Numbered from the stretch's first letter, positions 15,747-24,242 are shown. The stretch is DNA of 64,000 bases from Nonomuraea lactucae (GCF_003313395.1 NZ_QNFZ01000294.1:1-64000); one strand, 5' to 3'. The notes: generated by a model not told the origin, from the sequence alone. Translations and numbers: made by a program.

Positions 15747-15829
15747 GGCTGTTTCAGGCAACGCGACAGATCAGTTCGCGGGCGGCCGAACCGGACTTAC
15801 GCGCTCCATTCTGGGTTCAGCGCCGGTCG

Positions 15830-16050
15830 CCCCGCACCGTGTCGACGAACGCTGCAGGGTCCTGAGAGGCAGATCGTCGCCGCGCCACGCCACATGGCCA
15901 CGGGGCGGACCAGTACGAAGGGCCGTTCGTAGAGGTCGGCGATCTCCACATCGCTCCGGGTGTTCACGGTCAGCGGCACGCCCCGCTCGGCGAAGGCATG
16001 CTCGAGTCCCATGATGGCTTCGTGGCTTGTTGCGATCCCGCGGCGTCCGC
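15830..16050 (-). pseudogene. C-terminal remnant of a FAD-dependent aromatic hydroxylase
   Basis: Minus-strand frame reading SHEAIMGLEHAFAERGVPLT, DVEIADLYERPFVLVRP, then a slip to VAMWRG. The tail resembles the C-terminal thioredoxin-like domain of PheA/TfdB and polyketide FAD hydroxylases (typically LVRPDGHVAWRGD), with a small deletion at the end. About 70 residues remain and there is no start. If correct, it is a third tailoring-enzyme trace next to the P450 and methyltransferase. The rest of 15747-16238 contains nothing recognisable. Confidence 0.4.
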
Positions 16051-16238
16051 GATCCCTGTCACGTACTCCCGGAACCCGCGCCGCTGCGCTCAGGGGCCGC
16101 TCTGACGGGCGAAACGCGAGTCGGAGGGATAGGCTGCGTCGCGGCGAGAGATTTCTCCGGGGTCGTGTCGATCCGCGGGCCACTCGTTCGACGTGAGGGT
16201 GCGAGGGCCGAGAGGCGGCCCCGCCGGACGAGGAGAAT

Positions 16239-16613
16239 GTGTTGCCGAAGTACATACTGATCATGCGGGGCACCGACGAGTCGAACGCGGCCATGATGGC
16301 CAACATCGACGAGATGATGGCCACGACCCGCCAGTTCATCGAGGAGATGGTCAAGGCCGGCGTTCTCCTCGCGGCGGAAGGGCTGGACGATCCGGGCCAG
16401 GGCGTAGTGGTCGACTTCAGCGGCGAGGCCCCGGTGGTCACGGACGGGCCGTACGGCGAGACCAAGGAACTGTTCGGGGGCTTCTTCCTGCTCGACGTCG
16501 CCTCGAAAGAGGAGGCGGTCGAGTGGGCCAAGCGGGTCCCGGCGGCCCCCGGATCCAAGATCGAGGTCCGGCGGGTGCCCGGGAGCGACGAGGTCCCGCA
16601 GGTCGACGAGTGA
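16239..16613 (+). CDS. YCII/DGPF-family protein, partner of ECF42 sigma
   Basis: 124-residue ferredoxin-like-fold protein of the YCII family with the signature VTDGPYGETKELFGGF and the N-terminus PKYILIMRGTDES. AGGAG at 16231-16235 serves either the GTG at 16239 or, with better spacing, the TTG at 16242 (protein MPKYILI). Such DGPF proteins are conserved next to ECF42 sigma factors, and the sigma gene follows here after 43 bases. Their biochemical role is unsettled; a dismutase-like or ligand-binding role has been proposed for YCII folds. Confidence 0.85.
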   Translation: MLPKYILIMRGTDESNAAMMANIDEMMATTRQFIEEMVKAGVLLAAEGLDDPGQGVVVDFSGEAPVVTDGPYGETKELFGGFFLLDVASKEEAVEWAKRVPAAPGSKIEVRRVPGSDEVPQVDE

Positions 16614-16656
16614 TCGTCAAGGACTGGGCCAGGCTCGAGAGCAACGGCCAGATCTG

Positions 16657-17883
16657 ATGGGTACGGCCGACGTCGAGGCCGTCTGGCGGATCGAGTCGGC
16701 ACGGATCGTCGCCGCGCTGACCCGGTTCACCGGCGATTTCGGGCTGGCCGAGGACGCGGCCCAGGAGGCGGTGGCCGAGGCGCTGGTGTCGTGGCCGCTC
16801 GCCGCTCCGGCCAATCCGGCCGGCTGGCTGATGGCCACGGCCCGGCGGCGGGCGATCGACGCGATCCGCCGCCGGACCGCCCTCCAGGACCGATACGCCC
16901 TGCTGGCGGCCGACCCGGCGGTCGACCCGGCGGTTGACGAAGAAATCGACCCCGACAGGATCGACGACGACGTGCTGGCGCTGATGTTCGTCAGCTGCCA
17001 CCCGGTGCTCTCCCCCGAGGCCCGGGTGGCGCTGACCCTGCGCGTGGTCGGCGGCCTGTCCAGCGAGGAGATCGCCCGCGCGTTCCTCGTACCCGTGCCG
17101 ACCGTGCAAGCCCGGATCACCCGGGGCAAGAAGACGATCGCGGCGGCCGGGGTGCCGTTCGAGCTGCCACCGGCAGGCGAGCGCCGGGAACGGCTTGGCG
17201 GCGTGCTCAGCGTCATCTACGTGATCTTCACCGAGGGATCGACGGCCACGTCGGGCAACCAGCTGCTGCGCCCCGACGTCGCGTACGAGGCGATCCGGCT
17301 GGCCCGCACACTGGCCGCGCTGCAGCCGGACGAGCCGGAAGTGCACGGCCTGCTCGCGCTGTGCGAGCTGACGGCCGCGCGCTTCCCGGCCCGGACCGGC
17401 CCGGACGGTTCCCCGATCCTGCTCGAGGACCAGGACCGGCGGCGGTGGGACTTCTCGGCGATCCACCGTGGGCTGGCCGCGCTGACCAAGGCATCGACCC
17501 GCGGCCTCGGCCCCTACGGCCTGCAGGCCGCGATCGCCGCCATCCACGCGTCGGCACCCTCGGTCGAGGCGACCGACTGGGATCGGATCGTGGTGCTCTA
17601 CGAGGCACTCGGCCGAGTCGCACCCTCGCCGGTGGTCGAGCTCAACCGGGCCGTCGCCGTGGCCATGGCCTCGGGTCCGGCGCAAGCCCTGGCCATCGTG
17701 GACGAGCTGATCGCCTCGGACCGGCTCCCCGGTTCGCATTTGGTTCCGACTGTACGCGGTGAGCTGCTGGCCCGGCTCGGACGGCGCCCGGAGGCACGCG
17801 CCGAGCTGGAGCTGGCGGCCCGGCTGTGCGCCAACCAGCGCGAACGCTCAGTGCTGCTGCGCAAGGCGGCCACGCTGGGCTGA
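16657..17883 (+). CDS. ECF42-type RNA polymerase sigma factor
   Basis: 408 residues. Sigma region 2 (RIVAALTRFTGDFGLAEDAA, then QEAVAEALVSWP) and region 4 (LRVVGGLSSEEIARAFLVPV) are followed by a long C-terminal extension of about 200 residues with TPR-like helices (GLLALCELTAARFPA, ELNRAVAVAMASGPAQALAI). This layout is diagnostic of ECF42, which lacks a membrane anti-sigma factor and is thought to be controlled through the C-terminal extension. The upstream YCII gene is the usual partner and probable target. Confidence 0.9.
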   Translation: MGTADVEAVWRIESARIVAALTRFTGDFGLAEDAAQEAVAEALVSWPLAAPANPAGWLMATARRRAIDAIRRRTALQDRYALLAADPAVDPAVDEEIDPDRIDDDVLALMFVSCHPVLSPEARVALTLRVVGGLSSEEIARAFLVPVPTVQARITRGKKTIAAAGVPFELPPAGERRERLGGVLSVIYVIFTEGSTATSGNQLLRPDVAYEAIRLARTLAALQPDEPEVHGLLALCELTAARFPARTGPDGSPILLEDQDRRRWDFSAIHRGLAALTKASTRGLGPYGLQAAIAAIHASAPSVEATDWDRIVVLYEALGRVAPSPVVELNRAVAVAMASGPAQALAIVDELIASDRLPGSHLVPTVRGELLARLGRRPEARAELELAARLCANQRERSVLLRKAATLG

Positions 17884-18122
17884 TTTCTCCAGCTCGGGCC
17901 AGCCGGGATTCGACGCGGTCCGGATGCCGTCCTTGCTTGTCTCCGCACGTGGCATGGCCTCGTCGGACCGCCATAGTCTGGCCCCAACTGTCTGGGGGGT
18001 AAACACGCGGCGCTCCATATCCTGTGCACAATCGTCGGCGGGTATGGAGAATAGGTGCAAATAGTGTGAATCTTCTGCTTCGTCTGTAGCGACTCAAGCG
18101 GGATAGCCGGGACACTCGCCCT

Positions 18123-18716
18123 GTGAAGCAGTCTCCTCTGAGGTCTTCTCGTTGGTCAAAGTGGACTGTCCTCATGGCTTCTCTCGGATGGGTCTTCCTG
18201 CTCGCGTCCAGCTACCTGCAGATTCCGCTCTACAGACAAATTTGGCTGTTCAGCTGGCTGGTCATCACGTTCGCCTGGCTGTGGGCCTACATCTGGACCT
18301 TCACTACGGTCATCTCATATCTCTCTGTCCAGGCGTACGCGCGAGCGGCAATCGCGTTGATCATGGCGGTGGTGCTCGGGGCGGTCATCTCGAGAGTCGA
18401 CTGGCGAACCACGTTCATCGACAGCACGCTGCGACTGCACCAGGGAAGCTTCGCCGAGCTCGCCGCTGCATATCGGGAGGGGAAGCCTCTCGATCCTCCC
18501 TGGTGGATGGAGTACCTGTCTGTCGACGGAGAAGTCCAGGCGCAGAATAACGGACTCTATTTGCCGATCTACGTAGATGAATGGAGATCAGAGACTGGTT
18601 CAGGTCTCGCGTACTTTCCGAGCACGCCCAGCAATGACCTTCTCATCCAGACTGCCGACGGGGACATGGGCCGGCCGGTTCGGGATTTGGGGAATGGCTG
18701 GTGGTGGGTGGAGTAA
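18123..18716 (+). CDS. Hypothetical membrane protein
   Basis: 197 residues from a GTG at 18123. Three hydrophobic segments are evident: about residues 15-33 (VLMASLGWVFLLASSYL), 38-62 (rich in Trp) and 75-92 (AIALIMAVVLGAVI). They are followed by a hydrophilic Trp-rich C-terminal domain of about 100 residues ending RDLGNGWWWVE. No family is recognised. There is no operon partner; the next gene is convergent and damaged. Confidence 0.6.
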   Translation: MKQSPLRSSRWSKWTVLMASLGWVFLLASSYLQIPLYRQIWLFSWLVITFAWLWAYIWTFTTVISYLSVQAYARAAIALIMAVVLGAVISRVDWRTTFIDSTLRLHQGSFAELAAAYREGKPLDPPWWMEYLSVDGEVQAQNNGLYLPIYVDEWRSETGSGLAYFPSTPSNDLLIQTADGDMGRPVRDLGNGWWWVE

Positions 18717-18719
18717 GAC

Positions 18720-18920
18720 TCAGAGCCAGCAATAGAGCGCCGTTGCGTCGTCGAAGTTTGCCATGCCATTCCAGGGCGTCGTCCGTACGGCGGACGGGCG
18801 CCGCTGGCTGGCCTTTTCGTGGACGCGGAGGACCGCTTCCTTGGACGGGCCGGTCGGCAGGCAGAAGACCTTGCCCGATTCCGGGTCGAGCCACGTGTGC
18901 ACGTCCATGTACTTCGCCAT
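18720..18920 (-). pseudogene. Chimeric ORF: DUF4242-like fragment joined to a PP2C-like tail
   Basis: The ATG at 18920 has a good ribosome site (GAGAGGAG), and the first residues MAKYMDVHTW then LDPESGKVFCLPTGPSKEAV resemble a DUF4242-type protein with its central part missing. After about residue 37 the frame changes character and ends NGMANFDDATALYCWL. This is nearly the same as the C-terminus of the PP2C-like protein at 10597 (GKTFDDATALQCRL), and the underlying DNA is similar over about 40 bases. It looks like a fusion of two gene fragments. Translation of the 66-residue product is possible, but function is doubtful. Confidence 0.5.
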
Positions 18921-18941
18921 GGCCGGCTCCTCTCCGGTCAT

Positions 18942-19376
18942 GTGACCTATCGAGCCACGACTTGGTGGCGCTGGCCGGCCGCCACTTCCTCACCGCCGTC
19001 GCCCCTGCCCGAAGACCTGAACGAGGCGCTCAACCAGATCCACGGGCGGGGGAAGGGCGCACTGTATTGCGCCAACTCGGGATCGCCACCAACCTGGTGG
19101 GACCTCGCGGCCTGCGTGGCGAGGGACGTCGGTGAGACCTTGCCGGAGGGTGGCGCGGATGCGGTGCATTGAGACGCGGTGCATTGAGACGCGGTGCATT
19201 GAGACGCGGTGCATTGAGACGCGGTGCATTGAGACGCGGTGCATTGAGACGCGGTGCATTGAGACGCGGTGCATTGAGACGCGGTGCAGTGAGGCGCGGT
19301 GCAGTGAGGCGCGGTGCGTTGATGGGACGCTGATGTCTCATCGGCGATCGACGGCCGTCGTCCGTATCATCTCGGC
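18942..19376. other. Gene-free stretch containing a minisatellite
   Basis: No supported gene. A plus-strand frame around 19010-19150 is open but has no ribosome site or known family. The right half is filled by 15-bp tandem repeats (19161-19325). The promoter of the downstream TAXI gene must lie in or after the repeats. Confidence 0.4.
19161..19325 (+). repeat. 15-bp tandem repeat, 11 units
   Basis: Eight identical copies of GCGGTGCATTGAGAC (19161-19280), two copies of the variant GCGGTGCAGTGAGGC (19281-19310) and a degenerate last unit GCGGTGCGTTGATGG (19311-19325). There are no spacers, so it is a minisatellite rather than a CRISPR array. The unit is a multiple of three, so open frames on both strands (RCIET plus, MHRVS minus) are by-products. 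The array ends 51 bases before the TAXI start codon, so copy number could affect its expression. Confidence 0.95.
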
Positions 19377-20336
19377 ATGGCGCTGAACCTGGAGCTACAG
19401 CTCAGCCGGCGGGCGGTGCTCCTGGCCGCCGGAGGGCTGCTCGCCGGTTGCTCCCAGCGGTCCGAGGCCGACAAGGTCCACCTGCGACTGGCCACCGGGC
19501 CGGCGGGGGCGGTATACCGGCGGATCGGCGGTGCGCTGGCCGAACACGTCTCCGAGCAGGTGCCGGGTGCCACCCTGAGCACCGTGCCGAGCAGGGCGTC
19601 CACCGACAACATCCGGATGTTGCGGGCCGGCGAGGTGCACCTAGGGCTGACGAGCCTGGACGCACTGATGACGACCGACGGCAGCGCGCCCGAGGGGCTC
19701 TCGGCGATATGCCGGCTCTACGACAGTCACCTGCATCTCGTGGTCATGGCCGACTCGGCGATCGACGAGTTCCGGGACCTCGAGGGCAAGCGCGTATCCC
19801 TCGGTGCCCGCGACTCGGGCACGGAGTTCACATCGCTGCGGGTTCTGGAGCTCGGCCTGGTGGACGCCGACGGTCGCTACCTCAGCCAGGCCGAATCGGC
19901 GGCGGCACTGCGCGACGGCGAGATCGACGCGATGTTCTCCCTGACCGGCGTCCCGACACCCGCCATCACGGAGCTGGCGCAGCGGCACCCGATCCGACTG
20001 ATCCCGTTGGACGCGGAGGCAGACGCTCTCTTCACGGCGTTCCCAGGTCCCTACACTCCGGCCATGATCCCTTTGACTGCCTACGCCGGAGTCCCGGCCA
20101 CCCGCACCGTCGCTGTGCCGAACGTGCTGCTCGTGCGCAACGACGTGGCCGATGACCTGGTCTACGCCATCACCGACACGATCTTCACGCACACCGGTAC
20201 GATCACCTCCGCCGGCCGCGACGACGCCGAGGCCGTTCCCGAAGCGTGGCAGATCAACGTGCGTACCGGGATCTCCACCGCATCGATCCCGCTCCATCCG
20301 GGCGCGGCCGCCTGGTTCCGCGACCGCAAGCGCTGA
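19377..20336 (+). CDS. TAXI-family solute-binding lipoprotein
   Basis: 319-residue periplasmic-binding-type lipoprotein. The N-terminus has Arg residues, a hydrophobic stretch and a lipobox LLAGC (Cys about residue 25). The mature part begins VHLRLATGPAGAVYRRIGGA, the usual TAXI-family opening (TGxxxGxYYxxG). TAXI proteins bind small carboxylates for TRAP transporters. No TRAP membrane subunits follow; instead the gene lies beside a two-component system and a TctCBA transporter. It may act as a ligand-sensing partner of the sensor kinase whose 3' end it faces, or feed the TctAB channel. The role is inferred from family and context. Confidence 0.85.
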   Translation: MALNLELQLSRRAVLLAAGGLLAGCSQRSEADKVHLRLATGPAGAVYRRIGGALAEHVSEQVPGATLSTVPSRASTDNIRMLRAGEVHLGLTSLDALMTTDGSAPEGLSAICRLYDSHLHLVVMADSAIDEFRDLEGKRVSLGARDSGTEFTSLRVLELGLVDADGRYLSQAESAAALRDGEIDAMFSLTGVPTPAITELAQRHPIRLIPLDAEADALFTAFPGPYTPAMIPLTAYAGVPATRTVAVPNVLLVRNDVADDLVYAITDTIFTHTGTITSAGRDDAEAVPEAWQINVRTGISTASIPLHPGAAAWFRDRKR

Positions 20337-20341
20337 CCCGA

Positions 20342-20415
20342 GACTGTGACGGAGCCCGGGTCCTCAGAACTGCGACGGAGCCCGGGTTCTCAGAACTGCG
20401 ACGGAGCCGGGGCGC
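20342..20415. repeat. 26-bp tandem duplication of a gene 3' end
   Basis: The unit TCAGAACTGCGACGGAGCCC plus GGGTTC occurs at 20364-20389, a partly degenerate copy lies just before (20342-20363), and the third copy from 20390 is the actual C-terminus and stop codon of the sensor kinase. The extra copies lie beyond the stop. This suggests slippage duplication at the gene end. Confidence 0.75.
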
Positions 20416-21871
20416 CGGACGATGAGGCCACCCGCGGAGCGACCGGCAACGCAACCACCGCGGCGAATCCGTGCCCGGACCCGTCCGGACGCGGCAGGCC
20501 CTCCTCCAGCCGCAGCTCGCCCCCGGCCGCCCCGACCAGGTCGGCGCAGATCGCCAGTCCCAGGCCGGTCCCGGGCACGTTCTGGTGCCGCGGCGACCGC
20601 CAGAACCTCCGTAGCGCCTGGGCCCGCTCGGACGCGTCGAGCCCCTGGCCGTCGTCACGGACGGCGATCGTGACCACGCCTCCGGCCGCGGAGGCGTTGC
20701 CGGGTCCGGCGCCCGCACCACCGGGGACGACTCGGGCGGTCACCTCCACCACCTGCGCGTCCGACAGCCGTAACGCGTTGCTGATCAGCTCGTCCAGGAT
20801 GCTGCCCAGTCCGCCCGGCGGCTCCAGCAACCGCAGCCCCGGCGGCACGTCGACCGCCAGTGTCTGCCCCGCCGTCGCCGTCAACGCCCGCCACCGGTCC
20901 ACCCGGGTCGCCAGCACCGCGTCGAGATCCACCGGCGACGCCGTCCGTATGCTCTCCATCCGCGCACTGGCCTGCAGCGAGTTCAGCATCCGCTGCATCG
21001 CCTTCAGCTCGTCGACGGCGACCTCGTACGCCAACCGCCCGTCGCCGACCGTGCGCAGGTGCGGTTCCAGACTCTCCACGGCGAGCCGGAGGCTGGTCAG
21101 CGGATTGCGCAACTGATGCGACGCGTCGGACACGAACGCCCGCTGCCGCTGCACGGCGTTCTCGACCGCGTCCATCATGGTGTTGAACGACTCCGCCAGC
21201 CGACGCAGCTCGACCGGGCCGGCCGCGGCGTCCGCCCGGATCGTGAGGTCGCCCTGTGAGATCCGCGAGCTCGCCGCGTCCAGTTCCCGCACCGGCCGCA
21301 GCACCCACGCCGACACCGGCCAGGCGACGGCCACCAGCGCGATCAACGGCAGCAGCCCGAGCCCGGTGAGCTGGGCCCATCGCACGAGGATGCGATGGCG
21401 CGTCTTCGACAGGTCGGAAATCGTCACGACGGCGCCGACGACCTCGCTGTCGCGGCCCACCGGCTCCGCGACCACGAGTGCGGAGTCGTCCCACGGCGCC
21501 CATTCCCCGGACGGTTCGGACCTCGTCCCGGCCAGTGCCGCGGTCACGATCCGGGGCAACGCGGGCTCGGCTCGCGCCGCCTTCTGGTACGCGCCGGCCG
21601 GCCCGAGCAGCGCCGAGCCCGACGTGTCGATCACCGCGACCGGGATGCCGTACAGCTCGTGGTAGTGCGCCAGCTCCTGGTGGAGCGCCGCGGTCCGCCC
21701 GGTTGACAGCGCGGTCTCGGCCAGCGACGCGAACCGGCCGACGTCGTTGAGCCGGTCGACGTAGGTCTCCTGCATCTCCCGCTCAGCCACGGTGACGCTG
21801 AGCGGCACCCCGAGCGCCGCGACGAGCAGCACCGCGAGGGGCACCAGGACGACGAGCAGGCGGCGGTGCAC
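20390..21871 (-). CDS. Sensor histidine kinase, TctE-like
   Basis: 493-residue membrane kinase from a GTG at 21871. It has an N-terminal membrane segment (about residues 5-27), an extracytoplasmic sensor of about 140 residues, a second membrane segment (about 170-190), HAMP (RPVRELDAASSRISQGDLTI), HisKA with the phosphorylated His in SDASHQLRNPLTSLRLA, and HATPase with DELISNALRL (N box), VRDDGQGLD and GTGLGLAI (G boxes). It lies six bases downstream of its response regulator. The pair is divergent from TctCBA, the arrangement of TctD-TctE systems that induce tricarboxylate uptake. It probably senses a carboxylate, directly or through the TAXI lipoprotein. Confidence 0.9.
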   Translation of the reverse strand: MHRRLLVVLVPLAVLLVAALGVPLSVTVAEREMQETYVDRLNDVGRFASLAETALSTGRTAALHQELAHYHELYGIPVAVIDTSGSALLGPAGAYQKAARAEPALPRIVTAALAGTRSEPSGEWAPWDDSALVVAEPVGRDSEVVGAVVTISDLSKTRHRILVRWAQLTGLGLLPLIALVAVAWPVSAWVLRPVRELDAASSRISQGDLTIRADAAAGPVELRRLAESFNTMMDAVENAVQRQRAFVSDASHQLRNPLTSLRLAVESLEPHLRTVGDGRLAYEVAVDELKAMQRMLNSLQASARMESIRTASPVDLDAVLATRVDRWRALTATAGQTLAVDVPPGLRLLEPPGGLGSILDELISNALRLSDAQVVEVTARVVPGGAGAGPGNASAAGGVVTIAVRDDGQGLDASERAQALRRFWRSPRHQNVPGTGLGLAICADLVGAAGGELRLEEGLPRPDGSGHGFAAVVALPVAPRVASSSGAPAPSQF

Positions 21872-21877
21872 GGCGCG

Positions 21878-22561
21878 TCAGCCGATCGGCTCCGGCCGGT
21901 CGGCCAGGAGCCGATAGCCGACCCCGTGGATCGTGCGGATGAGCACGGTCGGCCCGAGCTTGTGCCGCAACGCCGCGATGTGGGTGTCCAGGGTGCGACT
22001 CGACGACTCCCAGGTGGCGCCCCAGACCTGGTCGAGGATGACGTCGCGGCTCACCACGTTCGGCATGCGCCGGGCCAGCAGCAGGAGCAGCTCGAACTCC
22101 TTGCGGGTCAGCGTCACGGGCGTGCCGTCGACGGTGACCTCGCGGGTGCCGACGCCGATCCGCATCGGGCCGAGGACGAGCGGCTCATCCGGGTGGCTCA
22201 GGGCACGGGCCACCCGGGTGCGCCGCAGGACGGCGTCGATCCGGGCCAGCAACTCCGGCACTCCGAACGGCTTCACGATGTAGTCGTCCGCGCCGGCGCG
22301 CAAGCCACGGACCCGCTCGTGTTCCTCCGATCGTGCTGTCACGGCGATGACGGCGGTCTCCGGGCGGTCACGCAGCTTGCGGATCACGTCGAGTCCGTCG
22401 CCGTCGGGCAGCCCCAGGTCGACGAGGACCACATCGGATGGCGCGGCATGCACGGCCTCCGTGGCGGTGGCGATGCGGTGGACCTCGAAGCCCGCCTGGG
22501 CCAGGACGGTCACCAGACCCCGCGCCACGCGGTCGTCATCCTCGATGATGGTGATCCGCAT
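21878..22561 (-). CDS. OmpR-family response regulator, TctD-like
   Basis: 227 residues. The receiver domain has MRITIIEDDDRVARGL, the phospho-acceptor Asp in VVLVDLGLPDGDGLD, Thr in VIAVTARS and Lys in YIVKPFG. The C-terminal winged helix carries LTRKEFELLLLLARRMPNVV and SSRTLDTHIAALRHKLGP. The ATG at 22561 is used because the receiver domain starts there; the frame is open further upstream but that is shadow. It is co-transcribed with the kinase and divergent from TctC. Direct repeats in the intergenic region are its likely binding sites. Confidence 0.92.
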   Translation of the reverse strand: MRITIIEDDDRVARGLVTVLAQAGFEVHRIATATEAVHAAPSDVVLVDLGLPDGDGLDVIRKLRDRPETAVIAVTARSEEHERVRGLRAGADDYIVKPFGVPELLARIDAVLRRTRVARALSHPDEPLVLGPMRIGVGTREVTVDGTPVTLTRKEFELLLLLARRMPNVVSRDVILDQVWGATWESSSRTLDTHIAALRHKLGPTVLIRTIHGVGYRLLADRPEPIG

Positions 22562-22610
22562 ACCGGCGGATTGTACGGCCCGGATCTGCGCTCGTGTCAG
22601 CCCTACAGTT

Positions 22611-22660
22611 CTTGGGATTCTCCTGACATCCGGGGCATTCCTTGGGATTACCCTGACACC
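22611..22660. promoter_or_regulatory. Direct-repeat operator between the TCS and tctCBA
   Basis: Two 20-bp direct repeats, CTTGGGATTCTCCTGACATC (22611-22630) and CTTGGGATTACCCTGACACC (22641-22660), identical at 17 of 20 positions and spaced 30 bases start to start (about three helical turns). They lie between divergent genes, which fits an OmpR-type regulator binding tandem half-sites to control both TctCBA and itself. Confidence 0.6.
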
Positions 22661-22736
22661 ATTCGCGTCCCTGCCAGCCCAGACTGAGGCCGAGCACTCA
22701 CGACAAAAGCGCATGCGCTGACGAGGAGGCCGCGAT

Positions 22737-23759
22737 ATGAGAACGAGCAGCAGGTACCGTGCCGCCGCGCGGATGATCGCCGCGATCGGCGTCGTTTCGC
22801 TCGCCGCCGCCTGTTCCGGCAACGGAGGCGCCACCGGCGGAGGCGGCACCGGAGGCTATCCGGACCAGAACATCACGTTCGTCGTCCCGTTCAGCGCGGG
22901 CGGCCCGACGGACACCGTCACCCGCATGATCGCCGAGCCGATGGCCGCCAAGCTCGGCGCCAAGATCGTCGTCCAGAACGTCGAGGGCGCGGGCGGCACG
23001 GTCGGCGCCGGCGAGGTCGCGCGGGCCAAGCCCGACGGCTACACCGTGCTCATGCACCACATCGGCATGTCGACGGCGCCCTCCCTGTACAAGGACCTGG
23101 GCTACAAGCCGCTTGAGGACTTCGCGACAATCGGGCTCGTCACCGAGGTGCCGATGACGGTCGTCGCCCGCAAGGACTTCGCGCCCAAGACGCTCCAGGA
23201 ACTCGTGACCTACGTGAAGGCGAACGCCGGCAAGGTCACGCTGGCCAACGCCGGCATCGGTGCCGCATCCCACCTGTGCGGCCTGCTGTTCCAGAGCGCC
23301 GCCGGTGTCAAGCTCCAGGAGGTCCCGTACGAAGGCACCGGCCCCGCGTTGACCGACCTCGTCGGCGGCCAGGTCGACTTCATGTGCGACCAGACGACCA
23401 ACACCAGCGGCCAGATCTCCGCGGGTGGGGTGAAGGCGTACGCGGTGACCACGCCGGAGCGGGTGAAGAGCCTGCCCGACGTGCCCACCACGACCGAGGC
23501 CGGGCTGCCCAAGCTCCAGGTCAGCGTGTGGCACGGTCTGTACGTCCCGGCCGGCACTCCGCAGGATGTCGTCCAGAAGCTGTCCGAGGCGCTGAAGGCG
23601 GCACTGGCCGACCAGAAGGTCATCGACCAGATGGCCAAGCTCGGCACCGCGCCGGTCCCGGCCACGGCCGCGACCCCGCAGGCGCACCGGGCCAAGCTCG
23701 AAGAGCAGATGGGCACCTGGTCGAAGGTCATCGCCGACTCCGGTGTCAAGGTTTCCTGA
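22737..23759 (+). CDS. tctC: Tripartite tricarboxylate transporter binding protein (TctC/Bug)
   Basis: 340-residue lipoprotein: a hydrophobic leader and lipobox LAAACSG (Cys about residue 25), then a Gly-rich linker. The Bug-family opening YPDQNITFVVPFSAGGPTDT and the carboxylate loop GYTVLMHHIGMS are followed by PYEGTGPALTDLVGGQVDF. It captures a di- or tricarboxylate outside the membrane and delivers it to TctA-TctB. A strong GAGGAGG site precedes the ATG. It is the first gene of the tctCBA operon under the divergent two-component pair. Confidence 0.93.
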   Translation: MRTSSRYRAAARMIAAIGVVSLAAACSGNGGATGGGGTGGYPDQNITFVVPFSAGGPTDTVTRMIAEPMAAKLGAKIVVQNVEGAGGTVGAGEVARAKPDGYTVLMHHIGMSTAPSLYKDLGYKPLEDFATIGLVTEVPMTVVARKDFAPKTLQELVTYVKANAGKVTLANAGIGAASHLCGLLFQSAAGVKLQEVPYEGTGPALTDLVGGQVDFMCDQTTNTSGQISAGGVKAYAVTTPERVKSLPDVPTTTEAGLPKLQVSVWHGLYVPAGTPQDVVQKLSEALKAALADQKVIDQMAKLGTAPVPATAATPQAHRAKLEEQMGTWSKVIADSGVKVS

Positions 23760-23760
23760 G

Positions 23761-24222
23761 GTGGAACGCCGCCGGTCCTTCCCGGACGTCCTCGCCGGGG
23801 GGATCTTCGTCCTGATAGGTGGCGCATTCGTGGTGGGGGCGCTCGGCTACGAGCTGGGCACCCCACTGCGGATGGGCCCCGGCGCCTTCCCGCTGCTGGT
23901 CGGCGTGGCCGTGGCCGCCCTCGGCCTGGCGATCGTCATCAAGGGACTCATCGCCGGCGAGGTGGCCTCGTTCGGGCCGATCCCCTGGCGTGCGGTCGTC
24001 GTCATCGTGCTCGCGATCCTGTTCTTCGGATTCACCATCCGGGGCCTCGGATTCGTGCCGACGTCGGCGATTACCGCCCTGCTCACCACGCTGGCCAGCT
24101 CGCGCGTACGGCTGCTCACGGCCGTGGCCGTGGCCGCCGGGCTGACCGTGGCCAGCACGCTCATCTTCGTCGTCGGACTTCAGTTGCGGATCCCGCTATG
24201 GGGCCCGTGGCTGGGGTTCTGA
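23761..24222 (+). CDS. tctB: Tripartite tricarboxylate transporter small membrane subunit (TctB)
   Basis: 153 residues from the GTG directly after the TctC stop (one-base gap). It has four hydrophobic segments, including VLAGGIFVLIGGAFVVGALG and GAFPLLVGVAVAALGLAIVI, with the LRMGPGAFPLL motif typical of TctB. It is the small four-helix subunit required for sodium-coupled uptake with TctA. It lies between TctC and TctA, as expected. Confidence 0.9.
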   Translation: MERRRSFPDVLAGGIFVLIGGAFVVGALGYELGTPLRMGPGAFPLLVGVAVAALGLAIVIKGLIAGEVASFGPIPWRAVVVIVLAILFFGFTIRGLGFVPTSAITALLTTLASSRVRLLTAVAVAAGLTVASTLIFVVGLQLRIPLWGPWLGF

Positions 24223-24242
24223 CACGGCATCCGGATTGAGGC

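Noticed and set aside
18990..19274. Protein made of MHRVS repeats on the minus strand
   Set aside because: The repeat unit happens to be a multiple of three, so every frame without a stop stays open; there is no ribosome site.
19161..19325. CRISPR array
   Set aside because: Units of 15 bp follow each other directly with no spacers, and no cas genes are present; this is a minisatellite.
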